NCBI RefSeq assembly: GCF_007860135.1
Contig: NZ_SJPV01000020.1
Location: forward strand, 1-64,000
Origin: Novipirellula artificiosorum
GTDB lineage: Bacteria; Planctomycetota; Planctomycetia; Pirellulales; Pirellulaceae
DNA length: 64,000 bases
Direction of reading: 5' to 3'
A program made the position numbers and the translations under genes. Positions 9,233-16,784 of this stretch are shown one piece after another. Within the stretch, counting starts at the first letter, position 1; each line of letters starts with the position of its first letter. Below the pieces are notes generated by a model that was not told where the DNA came from, made no database searches, and saw only the letters and a list, made by a program, of their open reading frames with translations.

Positions 9233-10194
9233 GCCCAACGACCAAAAACGCCGCTCTAACTGGCCGAGTCCTGAACATCCAGCGTTATTGCAGCCATGAC
9301 GGCCCCGGCACTCGCACCAGCGTTTTCCTCAAGGGCTGTTCGTTGCGTTGCAAGTGGTGCAGTAACCCTGAAAGCATCCGCCCCAAGCCTGAACTTGGCT
9401 ATGACCCCAAACTGTGCGTCGGCAAAAAGGAATGCGGTGCGTGCTTGAAAGATCCTTTCCCTCAGGGCGCCTTCTACACGCTCGATGGGCCGGATGACAA
9501 AGTCCATGTGAACTGGGATCTGGCCAGTGGCTGCACGGCCGAGCACACCACGCTCTGTCCAACAGACGCTCTGTATATGTTCGGCGAAGAGATGACTGTC
9601 GACCAAGTATTAAACGAAGTGGAGAAAGACGCCTCCTTCTACCACAACACCGGCGGGGGCATGACGCTCAGCGGCGGGGAATGCATGTTGCAACCCGATT
9701 TCAGCGCCGCATTGCTGGAAGAAGCACACAATCGTGGCATCAATACGGCCGTCGAAACGGCATGCAATGTTCCCTGGGAGTTCGTCGAGAAGGTGCTGCC
9801 ACACGTCGACACGATGTTGCATGACCACAAGCTGACGATCCCAGATCGGCACAAGAAATGGACTGGCGTGGACAACAAACGCATCCTCAACAACTTCAAG
9901 CGAGCCTACGAAACCTTCCCTGATATCGACTTCATCGCGCGGACGCCGCTGATCCCAGGAGTCAATGCCGATGAGGAACACATCCGAGCGGTGTTGGCGT
10001 TCATTCGTCCCCACAAGAACGTGATCGATTACGAGTTGTTGCCGTATCACCGATTTGGTTTGGGCAAGTACGACTTCCTCGGCAAGGTTTACGAACTGGC
10101 GGATTTCCAGTCACCGTCGGATGATCTGGTCAAGCATCTTCAAGCGATCATCGACGAAGCATTCGGACGAACGCTGGTAAGCACAGCTCCCTAA
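9229..10194 (+). CDS. Glycyl radical enzyme activating enzyme (radical SAM)
   Basis: The 321-residue product is the partner activase. It uses S-adenosylmethionine and a [4Fe-4S] cluster to abstract hydrogen from Gly784 of the radical enzyme at 5552. The cluster motif CSLRCKWC (Cys37, Cys41, Cys44) follows the family start RYCSHDGPGTRTSVFLKGC. Extra cysteines at about 64-72 (CVGKKECGAC) and about 103-113 could bind auxiliary iron-sulfur clusters, as in the longer activases of dehydratase and decarboxylase systems; short pyruvate formate-lyase activases lack this insert. GGGMTLSGGECMLQ is the SAM-contacting GGE segment. The start overlaps the preceding gene by 4 nt, so translation is probably coupled. 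Confidence 0.93.
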   Translation: MSPTTKNAALTGRVLNIQRYCSHDGPGTRTSVFLKGCSLRCKWCSNPESIRPKPELGYDPKLCVGKKECGACLKDPFPQGAFYTLDGPDDKVHVNWDLASGCTAEHTTLCPTDALYMFGEEMTVDQVLNEVEKDASFYHNTGGGMTLSGGECMLQPDFSAALLEEAHNRGINTAVETACNVPWEFVEKVLPHVDTMLHDHKLTIPDRHKKWTGVDNKRILNNFKRAYETFPDIDFIARTPLIPGVNADEEHIRAVLAFIRPHKNVIDYELLPYHRFGLGKYDFLGKVYELADFQSPSDDLVKHLQAIIDEAFGRTLVSTAP

Positions 10195-10230
10195 CTGGAC
10201 AGCGCTACTTTGGGTGAGCTGCAAGGCGCT
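10191..10230 (+). repeat. Partial copy of CTAACTGGACAGCGC repeat
   Basis: CTAACTGGACAGCGCTACTT and the following GTGAGC-GCAAGGCGCT match one end of the palindromic element at 17438-17584 and the fragment at 51039-51078. The activase stop codon TAA (10192-10194) lies inside the repeat end. This suggests the element landed at, and now supplies, the end of that gene. Confidence 0.6.
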
Positions 10231-10242
10231 CACTGAATGACA

Positions 10243-10260
10243 AGCGGGCGATGTCCCGCT
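10243..10260 (+). other. Small intergenic hairpin
   Basis: AGCGGG (10243-10248) and CCCGCT (10255-10260) form a perfect 6-bp stem with a 6-base loop, 62 bp upstream of the rhodanese start. It may be a weak attenuator or transcript-processing site. Confidence 0.4.
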
Positions 10261-10321
10261 AGAAACCATTTCCCGAAACCAATCCGTAACGATTTGGAAA
10301 TCAAGAGAGAAAGAGACACCA

Positions 10322-10834
10322 ATGTCAGAGGAAATACCCTCCGTTCCGAAAGCAAAGCAAACCGTTTTGGGTCTCTATGTGACGGCGCAAGAAGCCTATG
10401 CAAGCTGGCAGGCCGATCCCGACAACGTGAAGATTCTGGATGTTCGCACACCCGAAGAATTCCTCTTCGTCGGACATCCACCGATGGCATGGTTGGTCCC
10501 CGTTGTCGCACAAAGCTACGCATGGGATGCAGAAAAGGGCAAGTTTCCGATGACCATGCTGCCGGACTTTGTCTCGCGGGTGTTGGAAGTTGCAAAGCCC
10601 GATGACACGATTTATGTCACTTGCCGTTCAGGCGGGCGCAGTGCCATTGCCTGCAATTTGCTTGCGAATGCCGGATTCACCAAGGTCCATAACATCATCG
10701 ACGGCATGGAGGGAGATGGAAACGGAGATTCAGATAGTTCGGCTCAGGGCGGCTGGAAAAACTCGGGCTGCCCGTGGACAAAAAAGCTCACTCCCGAGCG
10801 GATGATTCTGCCTAAAAGCCCCCTGAGTACTTAA
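10322..10834 (+). CDS. Cytosolic single-domain rhodanese
   Basis: The 170-residue product has the rhodanese fold with ILDVRTPEEFLFVGHPPMAW and the persulfide-forming loop CRSGGRS (Cys101), followed by GFTKVHNIIDGMEG. It transfers sulfane sulfur between a donor and a thiol or cyanide acceptor. No signal peptide is present. A GAGAGAAAGAGA purine run precedes the ATG. It shares its opening (KQTVLGLYVTAQEAY) and its tail (GGWKNSGCPWTKKLTPERMIL) with the exported rhodanese at 16785, so the two are paralogues that differ by compartment. Its location between the glycyl radical module and the DszB-like pair supports a role in handling released sulfur. Confidence 0.88.
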   Translation: MSEEIPSVPKAKQTVLGLYVTAQEAYASWQADPDNVKILDVRTPEEFLFVGHPPMAWLVPVVAQSYAWDAEKGKFPMTMLPDFVSRVLEVAKPDDTIYVTCRSGGRSAIACNLLANAGFTKVHNIIDGMEGDGNGDSDSSAQGGWKNSGCPWTKKLTPERMILPKSPLST

Positions 10835-10997
10835 TGCCGTTGATGGCACCGAGGTTTTCCATGGTTGTGAACAGCTAAGTGAAAAAGCTGTGCCCCGTGA
10901 AGAAGAGGTCCCCAGCGAAGACTAGGAAACTTGAGTATATTTGAGTGGATCATTTACCAGCATTGTGTTTCCGATAACTGCAAGAAGAAGATGAACC

Positions 10998-11759
10998 TTG
11001 GAAACTTTCATCATCATTGGCGTCGTACTCGTTATCGTCGTACTCTGTTCAACGAGCAGTACCATTAGTGGAGCCTTGATTCCGCAGAGCGTTCGTGATG
11101 CCGTATCGAAACTGATGCCCGGCAGTCCGATCGTGGATGCGACGGCAAACATGGAAGGTGAAACAGTCGTGTTTGTGGGCAGCAAAGCGAATTCAAAAAC
11201 GGTTTACGTTCGGCGCGGTGGCGAGATGACCACGGCGTGTACTTATAGTAGTGCTTCAAGGTTCCCTCGTAGCGGGACGTTTGCCTTTATCGGGTTTGAG
11301 CATAATCTAAAGCCGGGCATGGAAGCCATGGCAGAGCAAGCCGAGACACGCATTCGAAAATGTCTGACGGAGGCATTAGCACTGAAGCAGTTTCAACTCG
11401 CGGAACAAGAGGTTGCAGACATTTTGATCACTGTCTTTTGTGCTCTGGACGACCACGTCGAACTCTTCACTCTGGGGGAAGCCTTTGACGAACCCGATGG
11501 CCACAAATGGGGCACAGCCCTGAGGACCGCGTTAAGACACGATCAGGTCGACGAAATGGCAACCTTTGCCAGAGGTTCACTGTTGATCGAGGTGGTGGAT
11601 GCGACGACCGATGACGTTTGGCAGGCCGTGGCCATGGCGGACATCGTTGTCGAAGTCAGTGAAAAGGAGCGGGCTCGAAGAACGCATCGGGCAATCTTCC
11701 AGATGCTCGATAAGTTCCCACCCAAATCAGCCAAGCAATCGCCTCAATGTGAAGGCTAG
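10998..11759 (+). CDS. Membrane-anchored DUF4136-like protein
   Basis: The frame opens with TTG at 10998, right after an in-frame stop at 10992, so TTG is the only upstream start available. The product is 253 residues. Residues 3-20 (TFIIIGVVLVIVVLCSTS) form an N-terminal membrane anchor. The rest resembles the DUF4136 family: TFAFIGFEHNLKPG, then a helical segment and ADILITVFCALDDHVELF. It ends with GSLLIEVVDATTDDVWQAVA and a terminal MLDKFPPK, which is the usual end of that family. DUF4136 proteins are usually lipoproteins of unknown function; here a transmembrane helix replaces the lipobox. The gene ends just before motif copy B. Confidence 0.65.
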   Translation: METFIIIGVVLVIVVLCSTSSTISGALIPQSVRDAVSKLMPGSPIVDATANMEGETVVFVGSKANSKTVYVRRGGEMTTACTYSSASRFPRSGTFAFIGFEHNLKPGMEAMAEQAETRIRKCLTEALALKQFQLAEQEVADILITVFCALDDHVELFTLGEAFDEPDGHKWGTALRTALRHDQVDEMATFARGSLLIEVVDATTDDVWQAVAMADIVVEVSEKERARRTHRAIFQMLDKFPPKSAKQSPQCEG

Positions 11760-11762
11760 CGT

Positions 11763-11801
11763 TGCGTTTTGCGCAATGCCCATGTCGTAGTTCTACGAAT
11801 G
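11763..11801 (+). promoter_or_regulatory. Bipartite repeated motif, copy B
   Basis: TGCGTTTTGCGCAATG, a 6-base spacer, then TCGTAGTTCTACGAATG. The second half is here a perfect TCGTAG-TT-CTACGA dyad. It ends 98 bp before the ATG of the first dszB-like gene, directly after the DUF4136-like stop. Confidence 0.55.
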
Positions 11802-11899
11802 GTCTCCGTTTTTCGCGTCTGCTAGACTCGAACGCGGAAATCCAGCGGGTTCAGCGCTAATGCAAGTCTACGAAACGGAAAAATCGGAGCAAAATCACT

Positions 11900-13363
11900 A
11901 TGTCGAAAGCCAAACGTCCAAAGAATTCCGACACCCAAAAAAAGGGGAAGTCGGCGCACTCGGAGCTGGGTGGAGGGTTGGATAGAATCGCTGAGTTGGC
12001 GGCAGCGCATCCCCATCTGGAAGAAGAGCTTACTTCTATTGCCGAGCTGGTGATTGCCAAGCTGGATGAAAAGGGAACATCGCAACCACACGAGAGCGAC
12101 GACAAGAAGGCTTCGGAACAGCAGAATGTTGAAAAAGTGACAAAAAGGCAAAAAGGGAGCAGTTCAAAAATGGCCAATAAAATCAAAGAAACCACCTATG
12201 CCAACACCAAGCTCAACAAGGTGAAGCTGAACTGGAAAGAGGTCTATTACACCAACTGCCCGCTCGTTTCGGCGTCGAATGTCGACGAAGGCATCGGCTT
12301 GACCAAGAAGGAGTTCAAGAAGATCGGGGTGAACTATCGCTACCTGCGTTCCACCCCCGAAAACGACTGGTATCCGCATTACATCCACAACATGGACAAC
12401 CTGATCCGCTTCGGCGGACTATTCCCGGCCATCGATGTTCGCGGAAACCTCAAAGAGACCTGCCTTTTGGGTGTCACGCAGATGCCTGCCGAGGGCGGCG
12501 TGATGATGGTGCGTTCTGGAGATGACATCTACAAGATGTCCGATCTGAAAGGCAAGAAGATCGGTCTCTCCAAGAGCATGAACAAGATCAAGGACGATTG
12601 GTGGCGCATTCAGGAGCACCAAGGGATCGAACTCATGCTCCGGATGAACGACATGACCATGGACGACATCGAGCTCGTCGAGTTTCCCTATGCCGACGAC
12701 TGGTACAACGATCCGGAAATGTTGAAGTCGTCGGTCATGGAGCTCTCGATCGACCTGTGGCTCAAACGCGACCACAAGCACGACCTGGCCTTCCGCCCGC
12801 TGGAAAGCGCTCTGGAAAAAGGTACCATCGATGCGATGTACACGCAGACCAAGCCGCTCCAGCAGCTCTCCGAGGATACAGGTAAGTTCGCGGCGATCGA
12901 GGACCTCTCCCGCTATCCGGACTGGCGTCTGCAGGTAGCCAACATTCCCGCTGCCATCACCTGCACCAAGGTCATGGCTGACAAGCACCCCGAACTCGCC
13001 GTCACCTTCATGAAGGGCATGATTCGGGCCGGTCGCTGGGCCAATGAGAACAAGCGCGCCGCGGCGGAGATTCTCGACCAGCAGACCTTCTACCGCGATG
13101 TCGAGCACACCTACCAGGGAATCCGGGACGTGGACCTCGTGCCGAACCTCTCCCTTTTGAACGTGGCCTCCGTCGAAATCGGCAAGAACTTCATGTTCAG
13201 CCACGGCTACATCAAGAACGACTTCGATGTGAGCGAATGGGCCGCGCCCGAGTTCCTCGAACAAGCCGGTCGGGAACTGCTGGAGGAGGAATGGAAGAAG
13301 CGGAGCACCGCCAAGCTTCCCGAAGCTGCGGACCCACTGGCAGGCGGAGGAAAGCTCGGCTAG
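11900..13363 (+). CDS. DszB-like sulfinate desulfinase family protein, copy 1, with N-terminal extension
   Basis: The 487-residue product from about residue 91 on follows the order of landmarks in 2'-hydroxybiphenyl-2-sulfinate desulfinase (DszB): YTNCP, RFGG, LLGVT, DLKGKKIGLS, LVPNL and WAAPEFL. DszB cleaves an aryl C-S bond and releases sulfite using Cys27, His60 and Arg70. Here Cys120 (YTNCP), His160 (YPHYIH) and Arg170 (IRFGG) align with them, and the His-Arg spacing of 10 is identical. The fold is that of NMT1/periplasmic-binding proteins, so automated tools may call it an ABC substrate-binding protein. However, there is no signal peptide and no permease or ATPase nearby. The first 90 residues are charged and low complexity. 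An internal ATG at 12170 has GGGAG 10 nt upstream and matches the start region of copy 2, so a shorter form is possible. Confidence 0.78.
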   Translation: MSKAKRPKNSDTQKKGKSAHSELGGGLDRIAELAAAHPHLEEELTSIAELVIAKLDEKGTSQPHESDDKKASEQQNVEKVTKRQKGSSSKMANKIKETTYANTKLNKVKLNWKEVYYTNCPLVSASNVDEGIGLTKKEFKKIGVNYRYLRSTPENDWYPHYIHNMDNLIRFGGLFPAIDVRGNLKETCLLGVTQMPAEGGVMMVRSGDDIYKMSDLKGKKIGLSKSMNKIKDDWWRIQEHQGIELMLRMNDMTMDDIELVEFPYADDWYNDPEMLKSSVMELSIDLWLKRDHKHDLAFRPLESALEKGTIDAMYTQTKPLQQLSEDTGKFAAIEDLSRYPDWRLQVANIPAAITCTKVMADKHPELAVTFMKGMIRAGRWANENKRAAAEILDQQTFYRDVEHTYQGIRDVDLVPNLSLLNVASVEIGKNFMFSHGYIKNDFDVSEWAAPEFLEQAGRELLEEEWKKRSTAKLPEAADPLAGGGKLG

Positions 13364-13406
13364 CCCTTCAACTCAAGGCGACCGGGCCTCGTTCATGAAC
13401 CAATCA

Positions 13407-13430
13407 CCATCACCGCCGGTCCGGTGATGG
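13407..13430 (+). other. Intercistronic hairpin between the two dszB-like genes
   Basis: Perfect 9-bp arms CCATCACCG (13407-13415) and CGGTGATGG (13422-13430) enclose a 6-base loop. The right arm ends 3 nt before a possible ATG at 13434, which would hide any ribosome-binding site for it. That favours the ATG at 13458 as the real start. Confidence 0.6.
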
Positions 13431-13457
13431 GCAATGAATCAACCGGAAGCCACAACG

Positions 13458-14693
13458 ATGTCTGACAAAACAGACAAAAGCGGAGAACCGACAGCAGGTT
13501 CTGCCGCCGATCTCTCAAAAGCGGCACCGCAGATCAAGGAGACGACGTTCGAAAATACAAAACTGAGCACAGCTCCATTGGACTGGAACGAGGTCTGGTA
13601 CACCAACTGCGTGCTCATATCCGCCGCTAACGTCGATCAGGATCTGGGTTGGACCAGGGAGGAGTTCAAGAAGATCGGCGTGAAGTTTGCCTACCTCCGT
13701 TCCGTCGGTGAAAACGACTGGTATCCGCACTACATCCACAACCTGGACAACCTGATCCGCTTCGGCGGCCTGTTTCCGCCCATCGCCGTTCACGCGGACC
13801 TCCGCCGGACCCGACTGTTGGGGGTGACGCATGCTCCGCACGAGGGCGGCTGCATGATGGTGCGCGCCCGGGACGACATCTACCGGATGATCGACCTGAA
13901 AGGCAAGAAGATCGGCCTCTCCAAGAGCCTCAACACCATCAAGAACGATTGGTGGCGCATCCAGGAGGAACAGGGCATCGAGTTGATGCTGCGGATGAAC
14001 GGCATGACTAGGGAAGACGTCGAGATCTTGGAGTTCCCCTACGCGGACGATTGGTACAACGATCCCGAAATGCTGAACCCCATCGAAAACCCGTCCGAAT
14101 TGCAGACCATGCGCGACCACAAGCACGACTTGTCCCAGCGTCCGTTGGAGCCCGCGCTGGAGACAGGCGTTGTCGATGCGATCTACACGCAAAGCAAAGT
14201 CTTCCAGCAACTGCAGGAAGCGACGGGCAAGTTCAAAGCGATCGAAGATCTGTCCCGTTATCCGGACTGGACCCTGCAGGTGGCCAACATCCCCGCGGCC
14301 ATCACCTGCACCGAGGTCATGGCCGAGAAGCACCCTGAACTCGTCGTGGCATACATGAAGGGCATGATCAAGGTTGGACGCTGGGCCAACGAGCACAAGC
14401 ATGCCGCAGCAGAGATCCTCGACCGCACGACCCTCTACCTGGACGTCGAGCACACCTACCGCGGGATCGAGCACATCGACATGGTGCCCAACCTGTCGCC
14501 GCAGAACTTGGCCTCCGTGGAGATCGGAAAGGACTTCATGCTTAGCCACGGCTACATCAAGAACGACTTCGATGTGCAGCAGTGGGCCGCGCCGGAGTTC
14601 CTCGAGCAGGCGGCGAAAGAGTTGCTCAACGAGCAGTGGGTGAAGAAGACCGGGGAGAAGCTTCCCAAGGCTCCGGCGGCACGGATAGGGTAG
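13458..14693 (+). CDS. DszB-like sulfinate desulfinase family protein, copy 2
   Basis: This tandem paralogue of the preceding gene is about 411 residues long and very similar to it from IKETTFENTKL to the WAAPEFLEQA end. The three residues that align with DszB Cys27, His60 and Arg70 are Cys51 (YTNCV), His91 (YPHYIH) and Arg101 (IRFGG), counted from the ATG at 13458. GGAAG lies 8 nt before that ATG. An in-frame ATG at 13434 would add 8 residues but sits directly behind a hairpin. It differs from copy 1 by lacking the long charged N-terminus and in the loop after YNDPEML. No export signal is present, so it is probably cytosolic. Conserved catalytic residues in both copies suggest two enzymes with different substrates, or a hetero-oligomer. 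Confidence 0.78.
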   Translation: MSDKTDKSGEPTAGSAADLSKAAPQIKETTFENTKLSTAPLDWNEVWYTNCVLISAANVDQDLGWTREEFKKIGVKFAYLRSVGENDWYPHYIHNLDNLIRFGGLFPPIAVHADLRRTRLLGVTHAPHEGGCMMVRARDDIYRMIDLKGKKIGLSKSLNTIKNDWWRIQEEQGIELMLRMNGMTREDVEILEFPYADDWYNDPEMLNPIENPSELQTMRDHKHDLSQRPLEPALETGVVDAIYTQSKVFQQLQEATGKFKAIEDLSRYPDWTLQVANIPAAITCTEVMAEKHPELVVAYMKGMIKVGRWANEHKHAAAEILDRTTLYLDVEHTYRGIEHIDMVPNLSPQNLASVEIGKDFMLSHGYIKNDFDVQQWAAPEFLEQAAKELLNEQWVKKTGEKLPKAPAARIG

Positions 14694-14709
14694 TCTGGAA
14701 CACTTCAGT

Positions 14710-14745
14710 CCCGTTCTGCCTTCCCAATGGGTCGGCAGAAGCGGG
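14710..14745 (+). other. Intercistronic hairpin
   Basis: CCCGTTCTGCC (14710-14720) pairs with GGCAGAAGCGGG (14734-14745) with one bulged base and a 13-base loop. It lies between the second dszB-like gene and the crotonase gene. Confidence 0.5.
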
Positions 14746-14772
14746 AAGTTTGAAATCAAAAAAAAGGTAAGG

Positions 14773-15726
14773 ATGATGGCGAAGCACACGACGGATACCG
14801 GGAAACCGGCCTGTTGCGGCCCCGGCGTCCTTACAGCATGCACGATCAAGAATGTTGAAGAGAAGAACGTGACAGATAAGAAAAATACGCGGATGCAGCA
14901 ACTCGGTTACCGTAAACCGGCTGATGTGCCGGAGCCCGATCAACTCGTCCTGGTCGAGTTCGTCTCTGACGGGCGCGTGGCGATCATCACCCTCAATCGC
15001 CCGCATGCCGATAACGCCATCACAACGGAACTGGCCGCGCAACTGATCGAAGTCCTCGAGACGATCGCAGCCCGTTCCTCCGTGCGTGTCGCCATCCTGA
15101 CCGGAGCGGGAGACCGAGCCTTCTCGGTGGGCGGCGACCTGTACCAGCGTAATGAGATGACCAAAGAACAATGGCTGCGGCAACGCCAGGTTTTTGATCG
15201 CGTGCTTTACACGCTGCGCCAGTTGCGTCGGCCCATTATCGCTGCCGTCCACGGGATGGCATACGGCGGCGGCTGCGAGATGGCCATCAGCACAGACTTC
15301 ATCATCGCCTCCGACGATGCCGTCTTTGGCCAACCCGAGGCGATGGTGGGCCTGTCGGCCGGCGGCGGCTCGCCAGTGCTGCTGCCCCGCGTGCTCCCTC
15401 CGGGCAGGGCCATGCAGATGCTCATGACCGGCGATCCGATCACGGCTCAGGAGGCGCACCGGTTGGGCATGGTTAACGAACTCCACCCCAGCGACAAACT
15501 CATGGAGGAGGTGCTCCGCATCGCGGAACGGATTGCCGACAACTCACCGACAGCGGTGCAGGCGGTCAAGCGTGCCGTTCAAATGGGACAGGGTGAACCG
15601 GTGGAGCAGGCCGTCGCGATCATGATGGATGAGCACTGGCGCTCGGTCGTTCATCCCGACCGCGTCGAGGGCATTCGAGCTTTCACGGAAGGCCGGGAGC
15701 CGACGTTTCCGGATCCGGATTTCTAA
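14773..15726 (+). CDS. Enoyl-CoA hydratase/isomerase family protein (crotonase)
   Basis: The 317-residue product has the crotonase fold. The oxyanion-hole region is AILTGAGDRAFSVGGDL. Both acid-base glutamates of true hydratases are present with the usual spacing of 20: Glu169 in YGGGCEMA and Glu189 in FGQPEAM, matching Glu144 and Glu164 of the rat enzyme. It would hydrate a 2-enoyl-CoA or carry out a related CoA-ester reaction. The ATG at 14773 follows a GGTAAGG site with short spacing, and a second ATG at 14776 is equally possible. The N-terminal 50 residues before the catalytic domain, containing Cys-Cys at 14-15 (KPACCGPG), are longer than usual. Its place after the DszB-like pair suggests beta-oxidation-type handling of the carbon skeleton. 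Confidence 0.88.
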   Translation: MMAKHTTDTGKPACCGPGVLTACTIKNVEEKNVTDKKNTRMQQLGYRKPADVPEPDQLVLVEFVSDGRVAIITLNRPHADNAITTELAAQLIEVLETIAARSSVRVAILTGAGDRAFSVGGDLYQRNEMTKEQWLRQRQVFDRVLYTLRQLRRPIIAAVHGMAYGGGCEMAISTDFIIASDDAVFGQPEAMVGLSAGGGSPVLLPRVLPPGRAMQMLMTGDPITAQEAHRLGMVNELHPSDKLMEEVLRIAERIADNSPTAVQAVKRAVQMGQGEPVEQAVAIMMDEHWRSVVHPDRVEGIRAFTEGREPTFPDPDF

Positions 15727-15777
15727 GACACCACTTTGCGCGCAGAACAACACATCCATTCAACAGCAGCAAGAAAC

Positions 15778-16614
15778 ATGAATACCAGCTACACCATGGA
15801 TGCAATCATCAAAGTTGATGAGAGTTTATGCATTACCTGCGGCAGTTGCATCAGAGCATGCCCAGGTGGTTTGATCACGAAAAAAGATTTTCCCGTTCCT
15901 ATCGATAACTCTTGGGATTTGTGCATTGACTGTGGTCACTGTGTCGCTATTTGCCCGACCGGTGCCATGCATCAGCGGTCGATGGGGCCTGAGGATTGCG
16001 AGCCGATCGATATTCATCTTATTCCCAGATGGGACCGGGTCCGACAATTCCTGGTTTCACGGCGTTCTGTCCGTGGCTATATCAACAAACCCGTCGAGAA
16101 AGAGAAGATCCTGCAAATGTTGGATGCTGCTCGTTGGGCGCCGAACGGAGCGAACCGCCAGGTCATTCGTTGGCTTGTGATCAACGATGCGGCCGAGGTT
16201 CACCGGATCTCAGGGATGACAATCGACTGGATGAAGCAAGTCAAAGAGTCGAACGCAGCGCTCTACCAGGAAGCCAATCTCGAAGTGTTTGTCGAAGCGT
16301 GGGATGGTGGCATCGATCGCATTTCCAGGGGGGCTCCCTGCGTTATCCAGGCCTATGGACCAAAAGACGAACGGACAGCGGCGCCGGCTGCCATGATTGC
16401 CATTAACTATTGTCAATTGGCAGCAACCGGACTCGGTTTGGGGACCACCTTTACCGGAAGTATCAATACCGCCAGTCAAGCCTACCCACCGCTCATGGAG
16501 GCATTGCACATGCCGGAAGGTTACGTTCCTTATGGATCCTTCGTGACCGGTTATCCGGCTGAGCAATACCACCGTATTCCCGCAAGGAAGGCCTCCGATG
16601 TGACCTGGCGCTAA
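15778..16614 (+). CDS. Nitroreductase-family flavoprotein with N-terminal 2x[4Fe-4S] ferredoxin domain
   Basis: The 278-residue product begins with two ferredoxin cluster motifs, CITCGSCIRACP (Cys18, 21, 24, 28) and CIDCGHCVAICP (Cys49, 52, 55, 59). An FMN-binding nitroreductase domain follows from about residue 90, with SRRSVRGY and WAPNGANRQ contacting FMN and a GLGLGTTFTG segment near the end. Such fusions pass electrons from a low-potential donor to FMN and then to an organic acceptor. The start at 15778 was chosen because the upstream TTG at 15736 has no ribosome-binding site and adds no conserved residues. A role in reducing an intermediate of the adjacent sulfur/radical pathway is inferred from position only. 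Confidence 0.87.
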   Translation: MNTSYTMDAIIKVDESLCITCGSCIRACPGGLITKKDFPVPIDNSWDLCIDCGHCVAICPTGAMHQRSMGPEDCEPIDIHLIPRWDRVRQFLVSRRSVRGYINKPVEKEKILQMLDAARWAPNGANRQVIRWLVINDAAEVHRISGMTIDWMKQVKESNAALYQEANLEVFVEAWDGGIDRISRGAPCVIQAYGPKDERTAAPAAMIAINYCQLAATGLGLGTTFTGSINTASQAYPPLMEALHMPEGYVPYGSFVTGYPAEQYHRIPARKASDVTWR

Positions 16615-16784
16615 AGATCCGATAAACAAGAACAAAACAATAGCGAACCAAACGATTCGACAAGGCTGGCCCTGCAAACCAGTGGCCTATTTGTCAGGCT
16701 TGTGCTCGTTCGATGACCGCCCGCCGAAAGTCAAACATCAAATCAACGCTTGCCCGTCAGAACTTCTACGATGAGAAATCCCTG

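Noticed and set aside
12419..13264. 281-codon open frame on the minus strand
   Set aside because: It is a shadow of the first dszB-like gene with the same composition as the other antisense frames.
11900..14693. Reading the tandem proteins as ABC transporter substrate-binding proteins
   Set aside because: There is no signal peptide or lipobox, no permease or ATPase gene is adjacent, and the residues aligning with the DszB catalytic Cys, His and Arg are conserved in both. The fold is shared, so the alternative is not fully excluded.
13515..14849. 444-codon open frame on the minus strand
   Set aside because: It is antisense to the second dszB-like gene, whose product has clear conserved motifs. 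The antisense product is Val/His/Leu rich with no recognisable domain, as expected from high third-position GC on the coding strand.
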